Shown: positions 24,723-32,572 of the stretch, piece after piece | How positions within the stretch are numbered: the first letter of the stretch is position 1 | Layout: each line of letters begins with the position of its first letter | IMG/VR virus record: IMGVR_UViG_3300009428_000020 | Location: 1 to 38,528 of that record | Strand: one strand, 5' to 3' | From: a virus | DNA: 38,528 nt | Translations under genes and position numbers: made by a program | The notes under the pieces: generated by a model | The model's input: the letters and a program-made list of their open reading frames with translations, nothing else | The model's database searches: none | What the model was told of the DNA's origin: nothing

Positions 24723-27545
24723 CTACACTTTGTATAATTTATCTGAGATATTTACAGCGGGGTAGTCCGGTTCAGGCAGTGTCAAAGCTGTATCGTGGTA
24801 AGTTTCAGCAAAAGATAGCGTGGTAACGCCGGGGTTGGTCTGGTGAATACTGACGTCATAGAAGGTTTCTGGCGACATTTGGCTGTCAAAGTAGCTACTA
24901 CGTCGATTTAGGTATAACGGGTTGAAGTCAGTGGTCTCCAGCAACTCTTCTGCTCGCTTAATTTTTTCCATGACGGCATCAGAGTCTTCTAGCAGCTCTT
25001 CTAGTTCTTTTTGTAGGTCTCTACCGGTATCTATCATGATATCATTAATGGCATCAATACCTGCGGTAGCTATCGCCAGAGCATCTTTAGCAAAGGGCAT
25101 AGCCTTCAGGCTGTCGACAGACCTGGTAAGTGCGCCGTAAGCACTGGTGAGTGCTAACAGAATCAAGACTGTGTCTACACCCAGTTCTTCTGCTAAATAT
25201 TCAATCGCCTCTTTCATAATGTACGTAATTAGTACTTCTTTAAGCGCTGCAAGTACTAATTGAGTAAAACTTTGTATAGCCACTGCTCCAACTGGGTTGA
25301 AAGTCAGCGCGGTTCCTACGACAAAGAGAATACCTTGGAACTGTTTATTTGTGTACCATTCAAGGGTAGTCTGCTGTGCGAGGTAGAAGTGTATGCTCAG
25401 TGATTCGCGGATCAATTCATCACGCTCTGTATAAGGCAACTGCTCCAGCACGCTATCAATAATAGGTATCCAGAAACCAGCTTTACCGGGCGCGTTCATA
25501 GGAGGGTTATGTTCTCTAGGGAGTCGTCCTTGAGCAGCGGAAAGAACGCCTTCAAGGTCACCCCTCCAGGCTCCTGTAGTGTAATTGCTGCTCATGCGAG
25601 GACCTACTAGATAGTCGCCATGATCCTGAGGTATATCCCAATTCCACGTAGTAGCGCCTTTGCTCTTTAGGCGCATCAACAGACCAAATCGGGTGACTAC
25701 ATCCCCAGGTAGATCAGTAGAATCGTATGAGTAGTAGTTAAAGGGAAACCTTAAATTGGTCACCTCCCTGACTTTGCTCAGGGTCATTATATTTTTAATT
25801 AAATACCCCTCAAGCTTTCGGCCTACCTGTTTTTCCATGTACCCATACCAGTGCCGCCCATGCTCTATATTGTAAGCTTCTCCCAGATAAAAAGTGTATT
25901 TAGGGGCATTCCCAACACTAAGTACATTCAGTGAGCGGTATGGGGTGATCGTATCGCAACTGAATATGTGGTTAAAATCCCCCTCCTCTTGCGTAATAGT
26001 ATGTGAGGTGCCGCTAACCTGAGTATGGTAAAGCGTTGTAAAAAATTCCCATGCGTATTTACCACGAATACTTGAATCGCGGTAAATAGAGTGCGCGTCT
26101 AGGTCTATTGCAAAAGTAGCGAAGACTGCATCAAGGTCAGCGACACCTTGGGGATTTTCGCTAATTGACTCCTGTATACTGTCGAAAGAGCCACCTAGTG
26201 CAGTTAACGCTCTGACGGCATTCTGTTTGTCTGTTCCAGTAACCCACTGCTTGTCTTTACGAAGTACCACAACAGGGTACCCCTCACCTTCCAGCTTATA
26301 CGTACTAGTTTGTGTTTTGATTTGTGATTCTTTTAACCCAACAATGGTTTTGTTCACATAAGAATACCGTACATAAGATTCGGCCCATGGCCCTCTTTTA
26401 ATCCAGTTTACGTAATAAGAGGGTTCGGGCTGCGGGAGAGTAAAATCCACCCGTATTAGGGTTGCTGCCCAGGCGGCATACTCGTGGTTATGTGTGTACT
26501 TGCCCGGATAAGGACTAATCCAAGAAAAACTGTATAAGGTGTGCGTAGAATTTTCAATGGAGCCGCGTTGGAATGTGCAGGGGTCAAAGTACAGTGACAT
26601 GTATTTCGGTCTGGAAATTTCATAAGGGCCATAGACATACGTACCATCCTCCATATCGCGTTGAAACATGTTCCACTCAAATCGTGATTGCAGTTGCGCT
26701 GCGGTATCCCAGAAAATAGCCATACCTATAGGGAGATACTTTGTGCCCTGTTTAAGGGTGACCTGCGTTTCCCTCTTCTGTCTTTGAAGCACCTCACCAT
26801 AGTATTTGTAAGGCCCGTTCTCTTCTTCAGCGGTCCAAGCCAGTCCTGTATAGTCTTCCGCTATTAAATTACCGTTGCTATCTCTGCCGATATGTTTTTG
26901 TTGCTCCACTCCGTCTATCCAGAGTGATTGTGCATCAACGTAGGTAGTCGTTGTATCATAAAAATATGAAGGAGTAGGGAGGACATTCGGCGTTTTGTCA
27001 GTGTGCAGCCCCCTAGAAACAGAAGCCGAAGGTAGTTTCGCCTGGGTAAAGTAGTTATACCAAAATGAGTTGCTGGCAGCCTCCCCTATAGCGCCCAGAT
27101 CGGCACGACCGGCAGGCGCCAGTACGTCTTCTAGGGCATTAATGACTGCATCTTCAGTTACAGTTCTTTGCGCTCCGAAGTGGGTACCACGCAAAATTGT
27201 ACCCACTTGACCGGAAGACCTAAAACGGTTTAACGCGTTCTGATAAGATGTAATCTGCGAGGCGGTATCTAAACCAAGGAGTAAATCGGCTAAAGATTCC
27301 CCGGTGAGCACACTTCGTAATACTTTATTTTCTTGAACGATCTCTGGCTGGAGGTAGGTAATAGATACGTCAGTTTTAAGGATACGCTCCGTTTGCCAGC
27401 CGGTAATATCACCGATACCCCGTAATGCACTGTCTAACGCATCGTTTAACTCGTGTAATATGCCAGAGACAATATCTTCGACCACGTCACTGACAAAATT
27501 CCAAGCGTCCGTGATTAGATCAGTTAGAGGATCTAATATGCTCAT
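24723..27545 (-). CDS. Large tail-associated structural protein, 940 aa
   Basis: ATG 27545. I do not recognise a named family. The first 50 residues are amphipathic (LTDLITDAWNFVSDVVEDIV). The middle 150-700 is rich in Tyr, Trp and Thr with many short beta-like strands, typical of tail nozzle or adhesin bodies. Residues about 745-850 contain two strongly hydrophobic stretches (GILFVVGTALTFNPVGAVAI and the VLILLALTSAYGAL region). These could insert in a membrane or pack inside a tail. It sits between the coiled-coil structural gene and the ejection proteins, four bases from the former. Tail hub/nozzle or a tail-tip penetration protein are the leading guesses. Confidence 0.55.
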   Translation of the reverse strand: MSILDPLTDLITDAWNFVSDVVEDIVSGILHELNDALDSALRGIGDITGWQTERILKTDVSITYLQPEIVQENKVLRSVLTGESLADLLLGLDTASQITSYQNALNRFRSSGQVGTILRGTHFGAQRTVTEDAVINALEDVLAPAGRADLGAIGEAASNSFWYNYFTQAKLPSASVSRGLHTDKTPNVLPTPSYFYDTTTTYVDAQSLWIDGVEQQKHIGRDSNGNLIAEDYTGLAWTAEEENGPYKYYGEVLQRQKRETQVTLKQGTKYLPIGMAIFWDTAAQLQSRFEWNMFQRDMEDGTYVYGPYEISRPKYMSLYFDPCTFQRGSIENSTHTLYSFSWISPYPGKYTHNHEYAAWAATLIRVDFTLPQPEPSYYVNWIKRGPWAESYVRYSYVNKTIVGLKESQIKTQTSTYKLEGEGYPVVVLRKDKQWVTGTDKQNAVRALTALGGSFDSIQESISENPQGVADLDAVFATFAIDLDAHSIYRDSSIRGKYAWEFFTTLYHTQVSGTSHTITQEEGDFNHIFSCDTITPYRSLNVLSVGNAPKYTFYLGEAYNIEHGRHWYGYMEKQVGRKLEGYLIKNIMTLSKVREVTNLRFPFNYYSYDSTDLPGDVVTRFGLLMRLKSKGATTWNWDIPQDHGDYLVGPRMSSNYTTGAWRGDLEGVLSAAQGRLPREHNPPMNAPGKAGFWIPIIDSVLEQLPYTERDELIRESLSIHFYLAQQTTLEWYTNKQFQGILFVVGTALTFNPVGAVAIQSFTQLVLAALKEVLITYIMKEAIEYLAEELGVDTVLILLALTSAYGALTRSVDSLKAMPFAKDALAIATAGIDAINDIMIDTGRDLQKELEELLEDSDAVMEKIKRAEELLETTDFNPLYLNRRSSYFDSQMSPETFYDVSIHQTNPGVTTLSFAETYHDTALTLPEPDYPAVNISDKLYKV

Positions 27546-27548
27546 AGC

Positions 27549-28946
27549 TTAATTAATTTTTCCGGCGTTATCCCTTAGTCTCTTGAAAATATCATTCATC
27601 TGCTTATTCCCTACTTCAGTTGGCGCTTCCGTTACCAATCCCTGAGTTTGGGCTATGTTATAAATATCACCGAATACTTTGGCTGCTTTCTGTTCCGAGT
27701 TTCGTGCAAACCCTTCTGTCTGAGCACCATAAAGCGCCTTCTGTTTACCTATAATAGAATCAGTATCTACACCCGTAGATAGTATCTGCGCTTGTTCTGT
27801 AGCCTGTTTTTGCGAGAGTAAACTGGCTTCATTACTAATCTTAGTGCGCTGATGCGCAAGTAAACTTTCTTCACCAATAGCACTCTGATCTGTATTAGCT
27901 TTCTCGGTATTAATCTTGTACATATAAAGCTCTTTTTCTTTCGCCTGAGTCTCTTTTTGAGCACCAAGCAAATTGGTCTCAGCAGTTAGTTTTTTCTGTT
28001 GAGCTACAATAACGTCTTTTTCGCTTTCTGCATTTATTTTTTGCTGAGAAATTAAAGACGTCTGAGCAGTAGTCTGTTTTGCGCCTTCTTCGCTCGCAAG
28101 CACATCTTGCTTGAGTTTGAGCACTTGCTCTGTTGTTAGACTCTTTTCATCTGCAGTTTGTTGTTTAGTGCGTGCTGTTTGTTCTTTGGCTAAAGCCGTA
28201 TCTTGTACAATTTTGTCTTTTTGTTTCTCTGTCGCTGCAGTTTCGGCAACCACCGCAAGAGCTTGTTTGTCAGTTAACGTCTTCTGCGCTTTGACTGCTT
28301 CAGTATCCTCAACAACTTTAAGGGCCTGGTTACCAGTTAAAGTTTTTTGTGCTTGGGATAAAGCTGACTCATCAGCAGTTTGTGTAGCAATCTGAGTAAT
28401 TTGTTTTTCTGTTAATTTAGTATCTTCAAGGACTTTAGCCGCTTGGTTAGTGGTTAAACTCGTCTGTGCCTTAGCTAGCGCAGATTCATCTACGGTCTGT
28501 ATGGAAACCTGAGTAGCTTGGTTTTTAGCTACTTTGGTGTCTTCAACGACTTTAAGAGTTTGCTGCCCAGTCAGAGTAGTTTGTGCAGCAATTTGAAGTG
28601 CATTGGCTTTTACTAGCGCCTCTTCTTCTTGAGTCTTAGTAAGTTGAGCTTGTATTAACGCGTTCTCAGACGTAGATTTAATTTTTTCAATCAGAGCAAT
28701 GTCTTTCTGAACTTGCAGCAATTCTAACTCTGCAGTTAGCTTATCTTTGGTTAACGCAAATTGAATTGCTTTATCCATTGCTGAATTTAAAGAACCCAGA
28801 TATACCTCAGCATAATCTTTTTGGTTAATCCGCCCTGCGCTATACTCCTCTTTAAGATACCCTTTAATGGCATCCATTAAGACGTTTAGCGCACCTTTAT
28901 CGCTGGCGGCTTCAGTGATTATGCTACTTAATTCTATCTGAGACAT
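27549..28946 (-). CDS. Coiled-coil repeat structural protein, 465 aa
   Basis: ATG 28946 with AAGGG upstream. From residue about 80 to 400 the protein is almost entirely Gln, Thr, Ala, Lys and Glu in a helical pattern without Pro, predicting a long coiled coil. Residues 124-240 contain 39-residue tandem repeats. The N-terminal 75 residues and the C-terminal 60 (KAAKVFGDIYNIAQTQGLVTEAP) are less repetitive and may form the attachment ends. It lies among virion genes. A fibre, tail rod or internal head-tail component is plausible; no family can be named. Confidence 0.6.
   Translation of the reverse strand: MSQIELSSIITEAASDKGALNVLMDAIKGYLKEEYSAGRINQKDYAEVYLGSLNSAMDKAIQFALTKDKLTAELELLQVQKDIALIEKIKSTSENALIQAQLTKTQEEEALVKANALQIAAQTTLTGQQTLKVVEDTKVAKNQATQVSIQTVDESALAKAQTSLTTNQAAKVLEDTKLTEKQITQIATQTADESALSQAQKTLTGNQALKVVEDTEAVKAQKTLTDKQALAVVAETAATEKQKDKIVQDTALAKEQTARTKQQTADEKSLTTEQVLKLKQDVLASEEGAKQTTAQTSLISQQKINAESEKDVIVAQQKKLTAETNLLGAQKETQAKEKELYMYKINTEKANTDQSAIGEESLLAHQRTKISNEASLLSQKQATEQAQILSTGVDTDSIIGKQKALYGAQTEGFARNSEQKAAKVFGDIYNIAQTQGLVTEAPTEVGNKQMNDIFKRLRDNAGKIN
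28227..28577 (-). repeat. 39-residue (117-bp) tandem repeats in the coiled-coil protein
   Basis: Units begin at residues 124, 163 and 202 with [TS]-L-T-[GT]-[NQ]-Q-x-x-K-V-[VL]-E-D-T and contain QT-x-DESAL. The third unit decays into shorter repeats to about residue 240. Such runs are prone to copy-number change by recombination. Confidence 0.75.
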
Positions 28947-28963
28947 ACTGGGCCCTTAAATTG

Positions 28964-29548
28964 TTATGCAGCTTCGTTAGATTTACTCATGGCTTGCGCC
29001 TTGGCTAAATCAGCTAACTCTTCTTTAGTAAGATCATCTAAAAGTGCTACAGTGAACTCTTTCGAGATTTTACCTCGACGAGATTCAATGCCGCTTTTAG
29101 GGTCACGTACCGTATAAAATGTTTGATAGGTTTTGTCCTTAATCATGTCATAAATGACCTGAGGAACGTGCCAGTCAGTGTCAAATGGTACCATCTCACG
29201 AATAGTTCCGGTGACACCGGAACTAAATGTAAATATCTGACCGGGCCACTCGTTTTTACGAGAATTCATACAGCTAACGCGAATGCGGCATAAACGCATA
29301 AACTTTCTACGCAGCGCTTTGCGTTGGGCTGATTTACTTAAAACGGGCGCAGCTTTGCTTTTTTCTTCTGCTTTAGGTTTAGTGCTGCCACTTGAAGCCA
29401 GTGCTTCTAAATGGTCTGCAATTTTTTTACGTAAGGTTTCTGTGCCAATATTGCCAGAAAAGGTAATACCCAATTCTGTGGCTTCTGCTTTCAGCACCTC
29501 TTTTTCTTCGAGTGCTGCTTGTTCTTCGGGGGATAATTCGTCAGTCAT
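28964..29548 (-). CDS. Conserved phage structural-region protein with SAP/HeH-like N-terminus, 194 aa
   Basis: ATG 29548 with GGAG upstream. Residues about 18-50 (KAEATELGITFSGNIGTETLRKKI) fit the helix-extended-helix (SAP/HeH/LEM-like) fold common in small phage proteins. The C-terminal domain (RIRVSCMNSRKNEWPGQIFTF, WHVPQVIYDMIKD, GKISKEFTVALLDDLTKEEL) matches, from memory, a conserved protein encoded next to the capsid gene in marine podoviruses. Function is unknown; position after the capsid gene suggests a head or head-tail component. Confidence 0.6.
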   Translation of the reverse strand: MTDELSPEEQAALEEKEVLKAEATELGITFSGNIGTETLRKKIADHLEALASSGSTKPKAEEKSKAAPVLSKSAQRKALRRKFMRLCRIRVSCMNSRKNEWPGQIFTFSSGVTGTIREMVPFDTDWHVPQVIYDMIKDKTYQTFYTVRDPKSGIESRRGKISKEFTVALLDDLTKEELADLAKAQAMSKSNEAA

Positions 29549-29581
29549 TGCGGTTTTCTCCGATGGCTATATAGAAAAAAT

Positions 29582-29605
29582 GGGAGGCAGTTTTACCTGC
29601 CTCCC
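29582..29605 (-). terminator. Strong rho-independent terminator after the capsid gene
   Basis: On minus, GGGAGGCAG, a 6-base loop and CTGCCTCCC form a perfect 9-bp GC-rich stem followed by ATTTTTTC. It begins 8 nt past the capsid stop codon. Genes continue downstream in the same direction, so it is probably leaky, boosting capsid mRNA over later genes as the T7 terminator after its capsid gene does. Confidence 0.85.
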
Positions 29606-29612
29606 GGTTAGG

Positions 29613-30983
29613 TTACATAGGTGCTGCAGTTAAGATACGGCCAATACGTTCTGGACGTTGCTCAAGGAAACCGTAGTACCACTTGATAGACATAAAGCCA
29701 GTCTCGCCAAATGGATCATTACGGTCCGCAGTGTCTACACCAGGCTTCTTGTGAGTGATCTTGAACTTCACAGTCTTCCCGTCAGTTTGGAAACCAATAG
29801 TAGAGAATGCACCATCACCAACAACCAACATTGGAAATACGTCATATCTCTCGTTAGTTTCGTAGCAATCGTCGCCACCACTTGCGTCAGCACCTTTACC
29901 TGAATAAATCATCATTTCAGGTACAACAACTAAGCGGAAGTGACCAATAGTGCCGATCTCGCCGTTTAGTGTAGTGGTACCAGCTGCATACTGGTGTACT
30001 GGGATAAACGCTTGCTTACTGTGCAGGTCTACCATTCCTTCCAACAAAGGTTGAAGTTCTGCACCGATATACATAACGCGACCACCAGCAATAGTGCGAG
30101 TATCGACATAGCGAGTGCCTGTCAGTACCTTGGTTTGCTTAGGCGTGCGGTTTTGATCCAGCAAAATAGACAACTGAAGCAGATCACGGTAACTAACAAA
30201 GTCAGCAGCAGTGTTACCTGAAACAGAACCTACGTTGCTAGAACTACCCGGCCAGCGAGTAGTTGCTTCCGCAACACCTAGCAAATCGATTTGCAAAGCA
30301 TCTTCGCTCAGCTCAGTTGCACCGTTAATCATTTCACGATTAACGTGTTGTAGCAGGTCAGCGTCTGAATCAAAGTCCAAAGACTCTTGGTTGTACTCGT
30401 CGAAGAAACCAAACTTCTCTAAGCTACCTTCAACCAACTTACGGGTGAAACCAACACGGTTAACACGACCACCGTTAGCAGACAACACAGGCATTTTACC
30501 AGTGATGGTGCCGGGGTCTTTAGAAGAACCGTATAAGTTACCACCGTTTTCAGAAATAGAACCAGTACTGCCAGCAGCGGCTTCTGCGGTTGCTTTGTTG
30601 GGGTAATGCCCCGCCGTAACATCATTTGCAGACACCCAGTCGGAGCCACCTGTTATTTCAACACCGTCAGCATCAAACGCAGAATAGGTATTTTTTTCAA
30701 TAACTTTACCTGCCGCATCGATACCTTGGCTGTTGACGTTATCAAGGTCTAACAGTGGTAAGTAGTGATACTTCTTAATCTTTTTACCCATGTTTTTTGG
30801 CATGCCGGTTACGTCAGCCAAAGGAGTAAAAAATTGAAGTTTACGTGCTTCGATCAGGGATTTTTTAACCCAATGATCAGTGCGAGTTTGTGGTCCGATA
30901 TCTGAGTCTACCGGAACGCCGGTATCTGCAGTATCTTCAGGGTTGTTATACCCTTGACCGTTTTCAAAAGGCGAAATAGCCAT
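29613..30983 (-). CDS. Major capsid protein, N4-gp56-like
   Basis: 456 aa, ATG 30983 with AAGGAA upstream. The sequence fits the N4-gp56 family of HK97-fold capsid proteins: an N-terminal arm with WVKKSLIEARKLQFFTPLAD, an internal insertion (about residues 90-165), LSILLDQNRTPKQTKVLTGT, the GGRVMYIGAELQPLLEGMVD segment, then EIGTIGHFRLVVVPEM and a C-terminal KWYYGFLEQRPERIGRI. It follows the scaffold-like gene and is followed by a strong terminator, as expected for the most abundant virion protein. The family assignment rests on recognition of these segments. Confidence 0.85.
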   Translation of the reverse strand: MAISPFENGQGYNNPEDTADTGVPVDSDIGPQTRTDHWVKKSLIEARKLQFFTPLADVTGMPKNMGKKIKKYHYLPLLDLDNVNSQGIDAAGKVIEKNTYSAFDADGVEITGGSDWVSANDVTAGHYPNKATAEAAAGSTGSISENGGNLYGSSKDPGTITGKMPVLSANGGRVNRVGFTRKLVEGSLEKFGFFDEYNQESLDFDSDADLLQHVNREMINGATELSEDALQIDLLGVAEATTRWPGSSSNVGSVSGNTAADFVSYRDLLQLSILLDQNRTPKQTKVLTGTRYVDTRTIAGGRVMYIGAELQPLLEGMVDLHSKQAFIPVHQYAAGTTTLNGEIGTIGHFRLVVVPEMMIYSGKGADASGGDDCYETNERYDVFPMLVVGDGAFSTIGFQTDGKTVKFKITHKKPGVDTADRNDPFGETGFMSIKWYYGFLEQRPERIGRILTAAPM

Positions 30984-31005
30984 AATAATATTCCTTAATT
31001 AATAG

Positions 31006-32163
31006 TTAGATAAAACGCGCATCTAACTTCTCAAACTCTTCATCTGACATAGCCAAAGGGCTATACTCTGAAGGAGTCGAAGAATTTTTCGATGCCTTCG
31101 TTGGGCTTGCTGCCCGCTTTTTGGCATTACGTTTTGCATCGCTAATCTTCGGTTTTGATGCACGCTGGGTTGTTGTAGGTTTGGATTGTTCAGTGTCACC
31201 CTGTAGATGATTAAACTTGCCTCCCTTATGCAACTGGTCACCTACCGCTTGGTAAGCTTGCAAATCGGTCATACCGTCTAAACGGCCAAACATCCGCGCT
31301 TTTTCCACCTCAGTGCTAATCAAGTCGTGTACGCCACTGGCCATGTGATCGTTCAGTACTGTCAATAGTTCAGGTTGTTCAGCTACAAGTTGTCGGCTCT
31401 CGGAGTCCCACTTATTGCCGACGACATCCATCGTACGATCGTAAGTATCAGTGCTCTCAATAGAGGTGATAACTTCATTTAACCGTAACTCGGCGTCGCC
31501 AACAGTATAATCTGGGGCTACGTAATTACTTTTTTCTTCTTCATCGTCTACGTTGAAGTCCATAGGGTCGATCTCACTGTCTTTAAACAGCTTGGCGATT
31601 GCCTCTGGATTCTTCTTATCGATATCAATAAGGAAGTTTAATTTACTTTCATCAAGCAACCCGTTCTTTTCGAGTGTCTTGAGAATTTTCATGTTAGGTT
31701 TCATTGCGTGCATTTTCTGATTGTAATTCGCACCCATTTGCATGAGGCGTACTACATCTTCTGCACTTTCAACCTGCATTTCACGCCCGTTCGCTTTGAA
31801 CGGTTGCATGACTTGTTTAACAAAATCTTCAGAAGTCGCTTCAGTCCTATCTTCAGTAGCTTCTTCATCGTCTTCAGCAACATCTTCTTCATTGCCACTA
31901 TCAGAAGTAAAATCAGCATCTTCGCTAGTGCCTACACCCTCTTCTACTTCTTCAGGATTTTCTAATTCATCGGTTTCTTCAGCTGTAACAACTTCCTCGT
32001 TGCTGTCTTCGTCACCGGCTAACGCCTCAGACTCCGCAGCCTCGGAAGCTGTCTCCAGAAAGGGGTTATCCCCCATTTCCAGAAAATCCTCGTCAGACAT
32101 TTGTAAGGCGGACGCTTCCTGAGTATCCTCGGTATCGGGGTTGAGTTCTTCGTTATCGTCCAT
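31006..32163 (-). CDS. Scaffolding-like protein, 385 aa, very acidic
   Basis: ATG 32163 with GGGGAG upstream, six bases after the previous gene. Residues 1-115 are dominated by Glu, Asp and Ser/Thr; the middle is helical (VKQVMQPFKANGREMQVESAEDVVRLMQMGANYNQKM), and the C-terminal 70 residues are basic with many Lys/Arg/Ser. An acidic helical protein with a basic tail directly upstream of the capsid gene is the normal picture of a phage capsid scaffold. The motif G-x-x-Y-x-x-K-M-H is, from memory, frequent in N4/T7-like scaffolds. Confidence 0.7.
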   Translation of the reverse strand: MDDNEELNPDTEDTQEASALQMSDEDFLEMGDNPFLETASEAAESEALAGDEDSNEEVVTAEETDELENPEEVEEGVGTSEDADFTSDSGNEEDVAEDDEEATEDRTEATSEDFVKQVMQPFKANGREMQVESAEDVVRLMQMGANYNQKMHAMKPNMKILKTLEKNGLLDESKLNFLIDIDKKNPEAIAKLFKDSEIDPMDFNVDDEEEKSNYVAPDYTVGDAELRLNEVITSIESTDTYDRTMDVVGNKWDSESRQLVAEQPELLTVLNDHMASGVHDLISTEVEKARMFGRLDGMTDLQAYQAVGDQLHKGGKFNHLQGDTEQSKPTTTQRASKPKISDAKRNAKKRAASPTKASKNSSTPSEYSPLAMSDEEFEKLDARFI

Positions 32164-32168
32164 CGTCG

Positions 32169-32510
32169 TTACTCCCCGAAGCCGTTTTCAATATCTTCGA
32201 TTTCTTCCTCCGAAGCGCGGATAGCCTGACCGGCCTCACTCGCCTGGAAATCAACTGTCTGGAAAAATGTGTGCAAAGCACCAATGCCATCAATCGCTTT
32301 AGTAATCAGTTCCTGGCTTTCTGCATCTCGAAACTGATACGTCGACTTGAGCTGAACATTCCGTACTGCTTCATCGCGGAAATAACCGTCCATGATGATT
32401 AGTTTAAAATCTTTGTTCTCGCGCAGTCGGTCAAGTGCTTCACCACGCTCAATAAACTCACGCGCTGCTTCAATGTCTAATTCAATTTCTTGGATTTGTG
32501 TTTCGCTCAT
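32169..32510 (-). CDS. Hypothetical virion-region protein, 113 aa
   Basis: ATG 32510 with TAGGAAAA upstream. The protein is acidic and helical (EIELDIEAAREFIERGEALDRLRENKDFKLIIMDGYFRDEAVRNV), ending in Glu/Asp-rich sequence. It sits between portal and scaffold genes, six bases from the latter. Small proteins of similar look occur between portal and scaffold in other podoviruses; no function is known to me. Confidence 0.6.
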   Translation of the reverse strand: MSETQIQEIELDIEAAREFIERGEALDRLRENKDFKLIIMDGYFRDEAVRNVQLKSTYQFRDAESQELITKAIDGIGALHTFFQTVDFQASEAGQAIRASEEEIEDIENGFGE

Positions 32511-32572
32511 ATTTTCCTACCATTGCTAGTTAGTTGATTAGGTTGTGTGAACGCTACCTATTTAAAAAAACT

